Shown: positions 1 to 11,701 of the stretch, piece by piece
Layout: every line of letters begins with the position of its first letter
Numbering within the stretch: position 1 is the first letter of the stretch
Origin: Carettochelys insculpta
Lineage: Eukaryota > Chordata > Testudines > Carettochelyidae
Assembly: GCF_033958435.1 (NCBI RefSeq)
Contig: NC_134137.1
Location: 106,960,501 to 107,024,500, forward strand
Length of the DNA stretch: 64,000 nucleotides
Reading direction: 5' to 3'
Program-made: the position numbers and the translations under genes
The notes under the pieces: generated by a model
Told to the model about the DNA's origin: nothing
What the model saw: the letters and a program-made list of their open reading frames with translations, nothing else
Database searches by the model: none

Positions 1-1127
1 ACATCTTTTTAAAATGCATGTATGTTTTTCTTCAAGTAGCGTCCCCGTGAGTACTCCATTCCTGGGTGGTGTTGTATCCTCACACTTGCATTCACGTTCT
101 TCTACAGCTGTGGTTTGCCATGCATGCACAGTAGCACTTCCTCATGTTCTGGTCCGCGCATACCCCTCAGTTCCTGTTCTACTGTTCTTGACTTCAAAAA
201 GAGCTCTTTTCTCTCTGGAAGAAACAAATAGTTAATTACTTTACTTTTTACCCTTTGTAGGTAGTTCACTCCAAGTTTTTTTGTTTTTTTTTTTAAAGTT
301 TGTTAATGTTAGTAGTTTTAGTTGCTGTGTCATCTCCATGCTGGGCTCCCCAGGCTTCAGGTGATCTGCAGTGTGCAGGGAAGACCATGCGTGTCTCCAA
401 CAGTCATGCATCGTGTATTAAGTATGCCTGGTTGAGGGTCATCAGACTCAAACTTGCACTCACTGCAAGGGCTAGGCAGGGCAGGGCCAACAGGCCGGAA
501 ACCTATTTGTATGAGAAGTCCCTACAGCCCAGGAGCAGTCGTTGTCCTCCAAATTGGTACCACAGCCCAGAGATACAAGCTCTGCATGTCCTTCTACCTC
601 ATCCAACACCCTGACCACTAAAGTGAATATTTTTCCTGCATGCTCTTGGCTTCCAGCACTGTTGTCACTGGTAACTCCAGTAGAAAAGTTGATTACGGCA
701 CCCCCATAACCATCCAAGATGGCACTGCTAAAACAGATGCATTCGCCCATCAGCTCCTCTGGCTCTGCCCTCATTGATGCCTGGATATAAGAGGTCAATG
801 AAAAAGACTCCCGCCCTTGTTGCCAGAGTCAGTTGGCGTCGAAGCAGCACTGTTCCAGCTGTCAGCCTCGCTTGGAGATAACACTAGATTCAGCACTGTG
901 GACATTCAGGGCTGAGGCACCACCTTACTCCTGTGTAGTGCTGGACAAGGAGTTGAAGCAGCACCGGGACACCGGTTCCCCCAAGTCCCTGGCACTGGAA
1001 TGCACGGCACCGAAGAGAACCCATGTGGACTTGCCACCCAAACTGCACTATCCACAGCTCTGCTTTTCTTGCTGCGCTGCAAGTCATCAGTACCTCCTCT
1101 GTCCCTATGCTCATCGCAGTGTTCATT

Positions 1128-2275
1128 CAGAATCATAGGGCTGGAAGGGACCTCAGGAGGTCATCTAGTTCAGCCCCCTGCTTCAAGCAGGATCAACCCC
1201 CACTAAGTCATCCCAGCCAGGACCTTGTCAAGCTGGGACTTGAAAACCTTGAGGGATGGAGAATCCACCACCTCTCTAGGCAACGCATTCCAATGCTTCA
1301 CCACCCGCCTGGTGAAGTAGTTTTTCCTAATATCTAACCTACACACCTCTCTCTTCAACTTCAGACTGTTACTCCTTGTTCTGCCATCTGACACCACTGA
1401 ACAGTTTTTCACCGTACTTTTTAGAGCTCCCCTTGAGGAAGCTGAAGGCTGCTATTAAATCACCCCTAAGTCTTCTCTTCTGTAAACTAAACAAGCCCAA
1501 ATCTCTGTCTCTCCTCATAGTTCTTGTGCTCCAGCCCCTTAATCATTTTTGTTGCTCTCTGCTGAACCTGCTTCAGTACATCCACATACTTTTTATACTG
1601 GGGCAGGGTGTGGGAGAGGAGAAACTGGGCACAATATTCCAGATGTGGCCTCACCAGCGCCGAATAGAGGGGAACAACTACTTCTCTAGATCGGCTTGAA
1701 ATGATGCTCCTAATGCACCCTCGTATGCCATTACCCTTCTTAGCTACAAGGGCACACTATTTACCCACATCCAGCCTTTCATCCACCATAACCCTGAGGT
1801 CCCCTTCTGTTGTACTGCTGCTGAGCCAGTTGGTCCCCAGCCTATGACAATGCTTGGGATTCTTTTGCCCCAGGTGCAGGACTCTACATGTCTCCCTGTT
1901 GAACCGCATCAGATTTCTTTTGGCCCAGTCCTCCAATTTATCCAGGTCCCTCTGGATTCTCTCTCTACCCTCCAACATATCTACCTCTCCCTCTAGTTTT
2001 GTGTCACCTGCAAACTTGCTGAGGGTTCAATCCAGTCCCTCATCCAGGTCATTAATAAAGATGTTGAACAACACCGGCCCCAGAACCGAGCCTTGTGTCA
2101 CTCTGCTTGAAACTGACCGCCATCCAGATATTGAGCCATTGATGACTACCTGTTGGGCTCGACTGTCAAGCTAGCTTTCTATCCATCTTACAGTCCAAGG
2201 ATCCAGTCCATATTTCCTTAACTTATGGGCAAGAATGTTCTGGGAGAGCGTATCAAAAGATTTGAAGTCAAGGTA
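1128..2275 (-). mobile_element. CR1 LINE, 3' half, inserted in the old DIRS copy
   Basis: The + strand begins AATCATAGGGCTGGAAGGGA, which is the reverse complement of a CR1 3' end, so the element lies on the minus strand. Minus-strand frames give C-terminal reverse transcriptase pieces such as LDKLEDWAKRNLMRFNRETC (about 1870-1935) and ARKNYFTRRVVKHWNALPRE-like sequence (about 1240-1330). It is 5'-truncated and interrupted by stops. DIRS sequence resumes at about 2280, so CR1 arrived after the DIRS. Confidence 0.9.
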
Positions 2276-2279
2276 TTCC

Positions 2280-3620
2280 TCGAAGTCAGGGTTCCTTCCA
2301 TTTCTCGGACACCAGGCTTCCCTACCCAGGAGGGTGCAGTCCTGATCTCAGGAGTGTCTTATCTCAGCGCTCCAGCCCTACTCATTCTAACTGGGAGGAA
2401 GTGCCAGCCAGCCTTGCCTACCCATCTCTGTGGTTTGTCGGTCATGACTGATATTCTCAGTAGCTTGGTCCTCAGGGACGCTTTCTCGATCAAATGGGAC
2501 ACCCCCCTCTTCTATGCATTTTCCCCCCCTTCCCATTATCCACAGACTCCTGGCTGCAGTCAGACTGGACTGGGCCTGCTTGAGCTTAATGGTCCCAGCA
2601 TGGCTGAGACAAACTTGGTATCCTTACATTTACAGACTGTCCGTAGCAGATCCATATCCATTTCCTCCCTGTAGCAACCTTGTCTCAAGTCTTTGGCCGC
2701 ATCCTTCACCCCAGTTCACCCAGACTGCATCTTCAGGCATAACTCCTCCAGGATGTGGAAATCGCATGCTCCAAGGGGGTGAAATAGGTTTTGGTTGACA
2801 GCAGATGGGAGTCCACCCGTAAGTCTTATCTCTGCAAATGGATGAGGTTCTCCCAGTGGCTGGGCATGAATTATCCTATGCCTCACAACACACTCTTCCC
2901 ATCCTTCTTGACTATCTGTTGCACCTGTGAGGGTTGGCCTGACACTTAATACCATCCAGATGCACGCCATGGCTTTCATGGCATTCCTCCCCCATCCTAT
3001 CACTAAAAGATTCCTGACAGGTCTGCGGAATGCTTCCCCCCCATCGTACATCCCTTGGTCCCTATTTAGGATCTTAACCATCTACTCCACTGCCTCATGA
3101 GACCTCTCTCTTTTTAAGCTCCCAGCAGTGTGTTACTGGCTTCATCTCTCAATGAAGGTTTTTTTCCTAGTCACCATCACATCAGCCAAGTGGGTCGGGG
3201 GGTTTGCTGAACTAATGGCTAAATCATATGATACATATATCTCCTTACACCATGTTTACCAAGGGACAGGGTCACACTGACCTCATCCCAAGTTCCTTCT
3301 TAAGGTTTCATGTCCTTTTTCATATCTATGAACCCATTCACTTACCTGCATTCTTCCCGAAGCTGTACTCATGGGGTGGCATTCCCTGGATGTTTGTTGG
3401 ATATTAGCCTTTTACGTTGATTGCTTAAAGCCTTGTCGCAAGTCTCCTTGACTCATCTCCACATAGTGCTTCAGGGGCCATCCCGTTTCGTCTCAATGGC
3501 TTTCCAGGGGGGTCTCTACCTGCACATGCCTTTTATGCCCTTCATCGGAAAGATCTTCTGGTGGTGTCACTGCCAATTCTACCAGATCTGTCTTCCACCA
3601 CCTTTCTCAAATTGTACATC
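2280..3620 (+). pseudogene. DIRS pol C-terminal region and tyrosine recombinase relic
   Basis: Fragments in several + frames follow the order of a DIRS element: DPYPFPPC and PAWLRQTWYP from the region after RNase H (about 2560-2680), then recombinase pieces including ITKRFLTGLRNAFPP (about 3000-3040) and HLPAFFPKLYSWG (about 3340-3375). Where the recombinase family has the first catalytic arginine in a SARRVSEL-like motif, this copy reads TSAKWVGGF (about 3178-3205), so the catalytic arginine is gone. Multiple frame changes are needed to read through. The copy is dead. Family assignment rests on its similarity to the younger copy at 29.4-30.5 kb. Confidence 0.7.
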
Positions 3621-3797
3621 TTACGGACATATGCACGATGGCGATGTGATCTTGGAGCAACACATTTGCACAGCACTATTCTCTTCTGTCTTCGATTGCT
3701 TCCTCCATTCAAGTGGATCAAGCAGTTGTGTCAACTCTAATTGTTACTGGGCTCCAAACTCACCTCCAGAGTGTGACTATTACATTATGGTCACCTA

Positions 3798-3890
3798 GAA
3801 TGGAGCACCCGGGGGACACTACTTGAAGAGGAGGAAGTTACTCGCCTTGTACAGTAACAATGGCTCTTTGAGACGTGGGTGTGCTACTTC
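3798..3890. repeat. internal complementary region of the old DIRS copy
   Basis: The first half (3798-3830) is the reverse complement of the left end (about 29-62). The second half (about 3828-3888, beginning AGGAAGTTACTCGCCTTGTA) is the reverse complement of the right end (about 4067-4128). In DIRS elements this region is thought to align the two ends so that a circular DNA intermediate can form. Confidence 0.75.
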
Positions 3891-4128
3891 ACTCCCTCCT
3901 TCCCCATCTTTGGAGCCTCATGCTCTATTTTCTAGGATAAAGGAGGCATGGAAGGGTCCACACCATGCGCATGCCACAGAGCATGAGGAAGTGTATGCTG
4001 TGCAGGAAACTATAGCTGTAGAAGAATCTGAGTGCCAGCAGGAGGACACGCTGACAGTCAGCGTGGAGCACCCATGGGGACACATATCGAAGAACCATCA
4101 TTACTGCACAGGGTGAGTAACTTCCTCT

Positions 4129-5219
4129 TCTATAAATATAGCTTTGTGGCCCAGATAGCTCACTTGAGTTTTGATTCTAAAATAAGCACATGTTCATAAA
4201 TGTTGTTCTGTCTTGGAGCCTGACAGTGAATAGAAACAGGTGCACTATGAGAGTTCAACCTTTGCATGCACTTCACATTAAGGTGTGAAATTAACATTCC
4301 ATTGAAAAGAGCCAGAAATGCTCGGTACAGCTTGAGGTGGATTTTCTCACTTTGAAAACCTCTTAAGTAATCTTTTGTAGATTTAGTGAATATATGTGAA
4401 CAATGCTGTTCATCCACTCTTAAGAAGTCCTATAAATGTATGTAATATCGATAAGCCTAAAGAGAGAGAGATTCGATTATCACAATGAACCTTAAACTGT
4501 TTGCTAAATTTAAGATTTGATTCTGGCCTTTCATCTAAAAATACATTTATCCTCCTGTGCTGTAATTACTTGTGAAGATCCATTTGTCCAAAAAATTCCA
4601 TATTTATTGGTGGTTTTTATTTGTGTGAGGTCATGCCCCTCAGGCCCAAAGAAGCTCATGCTCTCAATTAGGTAGTTCTGATGCCTCGTTAACTGATTGC
4701 CATGTAGTCACAGGTAGCAAAACTCAATATTGATTCTCAGTATGGAGATTTGTAGTGCTTGAGAGACTGACCTTCACAGTTGGTGTTTCCTGCATAGACC
4801 ACCTTGGTATCCATAACATTCTAGCAGATAGGATAATCTGGCCTTCTGAACTTCTGTCTTTGTTGTCTATTTTAGCACGCGCGTGTATGTGTGGATGAGA
4901 GAGAGAGGGAGAATATAGACAACTTGCAGTGTGTCTCAAAATGGCTTAGTAAAAGTACAGGTAATTTAAAATGGTACATTGTAGCTAAAAATTTCTACCC
5001 TATAATAAGTACACAACTGACAGGCTATAGACAATATTTCATTCAAAGGTTAACTTTTCATTTTCGGCAGCTTTATAATGCAGAGTGGAAAACAACTGAA
5101 AAAGTTGGGAGATGTCAACAAGTGTATGTGCCTGCCCTAGTGTAAAACACTACTGTTGCTCAAATGCAAGCATTTAACTTGGCTGTACATGAAGGCTTTT
5201 TAATTTTGCACTGTTACAG
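4129..5219. other. IPO5 intron sequence without recognised elements
   Basis: This is an AT-rich unique-looking intron between the old DIRS copy and the IPO5 exon. Minus-strand and plus-strand ORFs here are short and show no family motif. It ends in the pyrimidine-rich acceptor tract of the exon at 5220. Confidence 0.6.
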
Positions 5220-5448
5220 AGGCACTTCCACTGCTGGTGAGAGTTATTCAATCACCAGATGCCAAAACCAAAGAGAATGTCAATGCAACAGAGAACTGCA
5301 TTTCAGCAGTTGGGAAGATCATGAAATTCAAGCCTGATTGTGTAAATGTTGAGGAAGTCCTGCCACACTGGTTATCATGGCTTCCACTACATGAAGACAA
5401 AGAAGAAGCCGTTCATACTTTCAGTTACCTGTGTGACCTCATTGAGAG
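5220..5448 (+). CDS. IPO5: importin-5, third-from-last coding exon
   Basis: This exon encodes part of the C-terminal HEAT-repeat solenoid of importin-5 (RanBP5, karyopherin beta-3), a RanGTP-regulated receptor that carries ribosomal proteins, histones and other cargo into the nucleus. The translation contains the segments [20 protein letters not shown] and [20 protein letters not shown], recognised as IPO5. The acceptor is a T-rich tract ending in ACAG before 5220, and the donor is GAGAG|GTAAG at 5449. The first two bases complete a codon begun in the previous exon, and the exon ends two bases into the serine or arginine codon completed at 13379. The intronless paralogue RANBP6 is excluded because this copy is spliced. 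Upstream exons lie before the window. No frameshift or stop is present, so the gene looks functional. Confidence 0.95.
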
Positions 5449-7120
5449 GTAAGTTTTTTTTAAAATGTGTCTTGATATAATGAATAAAATAAGCATATCT
5501 GGTAAGTCAGCTTTATTTTTCTTATACACATTCTCCAATAACCTTGCACAAGGTGGTATTACTCTAGCAGATGTATACCCATTATCTTGAGTATGGAAAT
5601 TAACCTATTTTACACCCATAGTAAGGCTGAGATTTTGTCACTGATATTTTTGGTAAAAGTCAAGTTTAGGTCAGTAAAGGAAAAATTCATGGAGGTTAAC
5701 TGTCTGACTTCAACTAAAAACTTCCATGATAGAATGGGAAGGAGGTACATGATTGGTGGGTGGTGCGGACCACAGCCACTCTATATCCATGAGGCTCCTA
5801 GCTCTAGGGTCATCTTGCCCTGCTGCAGAGCTGTGGGGATACCTTGTCGCTAACGGAGATTTGGAGCTTGGGAGCCCTGCTGCCTCAGGTGGCAGGGTTA
5901 CCTGAAAGCTCCCTGCCATTTTGGAATGTGGTAGGATCTCCCATGACTTCTGTGGAAAAAATTGTTTCCTTATCTATTAGTGACAAGTAGTTTTCAGTAG
6001 TCTTGTTCAGAATATTCTTATATCTTACATCAAGTTGTGCTGATACCATATCAGCATGAGACCTTAAGAAAACTCCCAGAAGTTTTGTGATGTTGTTCCT
6101 ATGATCACTAACCTGCATTGCAGCATGCATAGACATTGTAATTACCAGCAACACGCTAAACAAATGACAGCTTGTCTTACATTATAAAAGCTTTGTTCCT
6201 TGATGTGCTTTGATCTTTCAGGTGTTTGTGAAGCAGCAGTGCAGCTGTGTAAGAAAAAGAGTGATACAATGCAGATAATAACGTTTTGCTATAGTAGTGT
6301 CTCCCTTGGTGCAGTCTTGCAGTACTGGCAGGTATCCCAATCATTGAAGTGCAGCAGTGAGTTCTAATACTACCTAAATAGGTTCTCTCTCCTTCCAGTG
6401 TTTTCAGTGTAGATACCCAATCTTGGAAGTGCATATATGCTATGTGAAAGCCCAGAATCTTCTGGAAAGTTTTGATCATTGAGTGATGTATCTTTTCAAA
6501 GATAGCTAGGCAGCCCACAATCCGTGCATTCATCAGATGTCTACTTCACTGTCACAAAACTGGGAGAACAGATCTTTGTCCTCATGCTGATCAGTGTAAG
6601 GCTTGCAGTCAAGAAATCATTTACAATCTGTCACTGATAAAGCTTGCTATTTCTGAGAGAGCCAAAAATTTGCTGCCTGAATTCTCAGCCTTAGTCTTCT
6701 CTGGTGCAGTCACATTCATCCTACTGCACATGCAGTCATACTGTGGTCTGAATCCTTGACTTGCAAGCAGGATAACCCATAATCCATTTACCTGAGACCC
6801 CTTCTAACAGGTATAATTAAACCTTTCTGTTGCAAGTAATTCCGTAGTGATCTGCTCCAAAATCTCAAGAGGTTGCAAACTTCCAAACAATTGTTACAGA
6901 AGGTTTTATCCAGCTTGGGAGCTAATGGGTAAGACTTAAAGGTACAATCATTTCCTGACAAATAGGACACCCTTTGCCACCCCATCTGCAGACACTGTCA
7001 GAACCTTTCGGGGCCAAGAACAGTTTTTGTTAAACTCAGATGCTTGACTCGTCATGAGAATATAGCTGATGGGCTACATCTGGACTAGCCTCACAGGCTG
7101 CCAAGGACAGAAATATCAGA
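5449..7120. other. IPO5 intron sequence, no recognised genes
   Basis: From the splice donor to the CR1 start this interval has only short chance ORFs. A stretch at about 5745-5930 is GC-richer than its surroundings and may be an old DNA-transposon fragment, but I could not match it. Nothing else stands out. Confidence 0.5.
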
Positions 7121-8478
7121 TATGTAGTACCAAAGGAAAGAAGGATAATTCAGGGAACTGTAGACCAGGCAGCCTTACCTCAGTCCCCGGAAAAATCATG
7201 GAGGGGATCCTCAGAGTCTGGTGTGAAGCACTTGGAGGAGGGGAAAATGATCAGGAATAGTCAACATAGATTCACCAAGGGCAAATCATGCCTGACCAAT
7301 CTGATTAGAGTCTATGATGAGGTAACTGGCTCTGTGGATATGGGGAAGGTGGTGGATGTGATAGACCTTGACGTTAGCAAAGCTTTTGATACAGTCTCTC
7401 ATAATATTGTTGCCTGCAAGTTAAGGAAGTATGGATTGGATACATGGACTCTAAGGTGGATAGAAAGCTGGCTTGATGATTGGACCCAACAGATAGTGAT
7501 CAGCGGCTCTGACTGGTTGGTGGTCAGTTTTAATTGGAGTGCCCCCAGGATTGGTTTTAGGGCCATTATTGTTTAACATCTTTATTAATGACCTGGATAA
7601 GGGAATGGGTTGCACCCTCAGCAAGTTTGCAGTTGACACTAAGCTAGGGGGACAGGTAGATACATTGGAATGTAGGGATAAGGTCCCCTGTGACCTAGAC
7701 AAATTGGAGGATTGGTCAAGAAGAAATCTGATGAGGTTCAACAAGGACAAGTGCTGAGTCCTGCACGTGGGAAGGAAGAATCCCAAGCATTGTTACAGTC
7801 TGGGGACTGGCTGCCTGTGCAGCAGAAAAGCACCTGGGGATTACAGTGGATGAAAAGATGGATACGAGTCAGCCAGAAGGCTAATAGCATATTGGGGTGC
7901 ATTAGGAGGAGCATTTCCAGCAGATCTGGAGAAGTAATCATTCCTCGCTATTCAGCACTGGTGAGGCTGCATCTGGAATATTGCATCCAGTTCTGGGGTC
8001 CCAAGTATAGAAAAGATGTGGATGCATTCGAGATGGCCCACAAGAGGGCAACAAAAATGATTAACGGACTGGAGCACCTTGCATACGAGGTGAGGCTGAG
8101 GGATTTGGGCTTATTTGTGTAGAAGAGAAGACTGACGGATGATTTGATAGCAGCCTTCAACTTCCTGAAGGGGGGTGCTCTAAAGAGGTTGGAGAGAGGC
8201 TGTTCTCTGTAGTTACGTATGGCAGGACAAGGAGAAATGGTCTCAAGTTACAGGGGAGGGGTGTAAATTCGATATTAGGAAAAACCAGAAGGATGGTGAA
8301 GCACTGGAATGCATTACCTAGAGAGGTGGTGGAATTGCCATCCTTAGAGGTTTTAAGTCCTGTCTTGACAAAGTCCTGTCTGGGATTATTTAGTTAGGAT
8401 TAAGCCTGCTTTGGGGGGCTGGAGTCAATGACTTCCTGAGGTCCCTTCCAGGCCTTGGATTCTATGAATCTATTCTTT
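7120..8478 (+). mobile_element. CR1 LINE, 5'-truncated, plus strand
   Basis: Plus-strand frames carry the RT region: NSGNCRPGSLTSVPGKIMEG (about 7145-7205), HRFTKGKSCLTNLI and VIDLDVSKAFDTVSHNIV (about 7265-7410), and the C-terminal part YSALVRLHLEYCIQFWGPKY (about 7950-8010). The 3' end reads GGATTCTATGAATCTATTC at about 8457-8475, a typical CR1 tail. Frameshifts and stops separate the ORF pieces, including a TGA shortly after FNKDKC, so it is inactive. Confidence 0.93.
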
Positions 8479-8514
8479 GAATCAGTGGGAGATTAAATAC
8501 ATTAGAAGGAAGGA

Positions 8515-8880
8515 AAATACAGTTGGATCTCGACATTTGTGAGGTCACATTGTTGAGAACCCTTGCAAATGTTGAATTTGGCAAATAGCTTTTCTCCCCG
8601 TGGGGGAGACAGAAATCTTGATGGGGGGATCACCTGGCCCTGCCAAGGCAGCGACTGCTGGAGCTGAGCTGCCCCTTCCCTCCCCCTTGATAGCGGTGAG
8701 GCCACGTGATCCCCCGTCAAGGCGGAGAGAGGGAGCGGCTCAGCTCCAGCAGTCAGTGTCCAGGTAGGGTCAGGCGATTCCCCCTGTGAAGAGGGAGGAA
8801 AAAAGCAATTCAGCTCCAGCAGCTACTGCTGCAGCGGGGCCAGGTGATCCATCTGCTCACGAATAATTGAATTCATGAAT
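8515..8880. repeat. GC-rich patch with inverted sub-repeats, probable MITE
   Basis: The interval starts with ACAGTTGGATCTCGACATTT and ends in CACGAATAATTGAATTCATG, resembling the ends of reptile non-autonomous DNA transposons. Inside, CTGCTGGAGCTGAGCTGCC (about 8651) and GCGGCTCAGCTCCAGCAGTC (about 8734) are inverted copies, and GCAATTCAGCTCCAGCAGC (about 8808) is a further copy. Superfamily is not determined. Confidence 0.4.
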
Positions 8881-9289
8881 GTTAAAGTTGCAAAACTGGT
8901 GACCTTTACAGTAATAGGTCCTCTGCATAGCAGGAAAAGAGAGCTAATTAATTACGTCAAGGAGTCTGAGGTATTTTATGCTGTTTTTCATCATTCTTCA
9001 CTAAAATGGATACTAGTTACTAGATACTCAACACAATTTAATATTAACAGGAGGGAAGAAAAACAAGCCAAAAGAAGTGGTTAAAGAATATTTAAGAATA
9101 GTGGTCTGTTAGGCTTCTATCCTATCTTCCAACAGTACCCAGATTCTGGAGTGGGAATGCATAGATCATAGCTGCTATTGAGTTTTCCAGTCCCAACTTG
9201 TGGCATTTGGCGGTTTAAGAACACCCGCAGCATGGGGTTATGTCCCTGACCATCTTAGCTAATTGATGGACCTATCTTCCACACTTAAT

Positions 9290-10740
9290 TATTTTTTTAA
9301 CTTAGTTGCATGTTTGGCCTTCATAGCATCTTCTGGAATGAATTTCACTAGTTGATTGAATTATGAAAGAAGTACTTTCTCTTGTTTTAAATCTGCTGCC
9401 TATGAATTTCATATGGTGACCCTTAATGTTACGTGTTCTGTTACATGAAGGGGTAAATAACTCTTTTCTATTCATGATTCTGTATACCTCCATCATATTC
9501 CAACACCCTGGTAGTCGTCTTTTCCCAAATGAAACAGTTCGTCTTTTAATCTTTCCACAGATGTAAGATGTTCGATACACCTAATTTTTGTTGGCTTATC
9601 TCTGTGCTACTTATAATCACATTTTGTTGTTTCTGAGATGGGACAACTGAAACTACACACTATATTCAAGGTGTAGATGTACCATGGATTTTTATAGCAG
9701 TATTGCATTTTCTGTATTTGTTTATCCCTTTCTGAAGGGTTCTTAAAATTGTTAGCTTTTTTTTTTTTTTGAGGGCCACTGCACATTGAGCAAAATTTTT
9801 GGGAACTATTGCAATGATTGCAAGATCTATTGAGTAAAACAGCTAATTAAATTTTGAATGTATGCTCAGGGTCGTTTATCAAAATGTGTAACTTTAAATT
9901 TATCAAAATTGATTTTCATCAGCAATTTTATTGATCTTATCACCCAGTTTTAGGCAATCCTTTGATTAGCTTTTTGCAGTCCGTTTTGGATTTAATTATC
10001 TTGAGGAATTTTATATTGTCTTAAAATCTTGTCACTGTACTGTTCACCCTATTTTCCAGACTATTTATGAATATGTTGAACAGCACAGGTCCCCGTTCAG
10101 ATTCTTGGAGCCTCTGCTATTTACCTCTTTCCATTGTGAAACATGACTGTTTATTCCCACCCTTTTATCTATTACTGACCCATGGGAGGACCTTGCATCT
10201 TACCTTGTTGTTGCTAACTTTACTTAAGACCCTTTAATATGGGACCTAGTCAAAGGCTTTCAGAAAGTCCAGGTACACTGTATGCACTATATCTTTGTCC
10301 ACATGCTCATTGACACACTGGAAAAATTTTAATATTGAGGCATGACTTCCTTTTACAAAAGCCATATGTTTTTGGCTCTTCTCTTAGCTGTTTGATAATT
10401 TAATCCTTTACTATGGTTTTAGCCAGTAATTGCCAGATCACGTCTGGAATCTTTTATGAAAATTGGTGTTATCTGTCCTCCAGTGGTCTCATACATAGGC
10501 TGACTTGCAATAGATTACATACCATAATAGTTCTGCTTTTTCATATTTGATTCCCTTGAGAACTCCTAGGTGAATACTATCTGCTCCTGGTGATTTATTG
10601 TCTAACTTAACAAGTTATTCCAAATTCTCTATTGATACTTCAGTTGGGGGGGCAGTTCCTTAGGTTTGTCACCTGAAGAGTGGCTCAGCTGCAGGAATCT
10701 CTCCTGCATCCTCTGTAGTGAAGAGTAGTGTGAAGAATTA
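9290..10740 (-). mobile_element. ancient CR1/L3-like LINE, minus strand
   Basis: The + strand reads like the reverse complement of a LINE 3' portion: text such as AGGGTTCTTAAAATTGTTAG, the block around 9400-9560, and the conserved stretch at about 10050-10110 (ATGTTGAACAGCACAGGTCC), equivalent to the nucleotide block seen in the CR1s near 2060 and 34390. No usable ORF remains. The subfamily is uncertain. Confidence 0.55.
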
Positions 10741-11310
10741 ATTTAGCATCTCTGCAACAGTAGAGATAAAGTGAGATCAATATAATAAAGGTAGCTGGGG
10801 CTGATGAAGCTCATAGTAGAGTACTTAAGAAACCAGCTGAAGCAATCTCAGTAGTATTAGCAGGGTTTTTGTTTTTTGTTGTTTTGTTTTGAGAACTCAT
10901 GGAGAGTGGATGAGGTCCCAAAGGACTGTTGCGATCCCAGAAAACTAGAGAAGGGCAAACATTTAGTACCTATCATTAGAAAAGGGAACAAAGAGGACTT
11001 GGGGAATTATAGACCAATCAGCATATCTTCAATAACTGAAAAGATACTGAAACAAATATTGGACAATTAGCTTGTAAGCGTCGAGGAAGAGGAGGAGACA
11101 GCGGTGGTAATAGTCATATAAGGAATATCTGACATGAATTTGTCAATAACAAGTCATACCAGATCAACTTAATTTCCTTTTGCTGAGTCAGAATTTCTCT
11201 GTGACCAGTCTGTGGACTGCTTCTGGTTCCTGAGATAACCCTGACACAGTTCAGGAAATCAGCAAGCTGGTCCCTGCTATTCAAAAGCTTTGAGAGAAGT
11301 TGGCCTACTG

Positions 11311-11701
11311 CAGTGGTCTGCAGCCTGTGGCTCCAGAGCCACATGTGGCTCTTTATGGATTTCTTGGTGGCTCCCAATGCTATAATTGCAAAGTTAATTA
11401 AAAAAAAAACAACCTACCGATCATTTTAGATATTTTTGGTGAACTTCTAAAAGCCCAACAAAGAACAGCTTGTTTCTAAATAGCAAACAATGTGTGATCT
11501 TGAAATGTTGGATAACTTTGCCTTTATGTGCAGTGCATTGTGGGATATGTGTATACACTGTTATTAAAATAGGGGTTACAGAAATTATGGTTTGACGTTA
11601 TTTATTACAGACCACCTTGTGTTTTCACATATTCTGGCTCTTGAATTGAGTTTTTACTGAATTTGAAAAAAGTCTCTTTCTCTTTTGGTTGCTGACCCCT
11701 G
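11311..11701. mobile_element. non-autonomous hAT-like element
   Basis: The element starts CAGTGGTCTGCAGCCTGTGG and ends GGTTGCTGACCCCTG, an imperfect terminal inverted repeat. The flanking 8-mers GCCTACTG (11303-11310) and GCCTAGAG (11702-11709) fit an eroded 8-bp target-site duplication, the size typical of hAT transposons. No transposase is encoded. It interrupts the plus-strand LINE. Confidence 0.75.

Larger units (their letters stand above)
27..4128 (+). mobile_element. old, decayed DIRS retrotransposon in an IPO5 intron
   Basis: The left end near 27-62 carries a TTCTTCAAGTAGCGTCCCCG-type terminus. Its reverse complement recurs at 3798-3830, immediately followed by the reverse complement of the right end (4067-4128, ending GGTGAGTAACTTCCTCTTC). 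That arrangement, with inverted terminal repeats and an internal junction complementary to both ends, is the hallmark of DIRS elements. Translated remnants of the region after RNase H (about 2510-2690, such as VPAWLRQTWYPYIYRLSV) and of the tyrosine recombinase (about 2900-3600) are readable on the + strand through many shifts and stops. Gag and most of RT are missing or unrecognisable. A CR1 is inserted at about 1130-2275. Compared with the copy at 25.6-30.9 kb this one is much older and of another subfamily. Confidence 0.8.

Noticed and set aside
5220..5448. Assignment to RANBP6 instead of IPO5
   Set aside because: RANBP6 is an intronless retrogene in mammals, while this copy has introns with correct splice sites.
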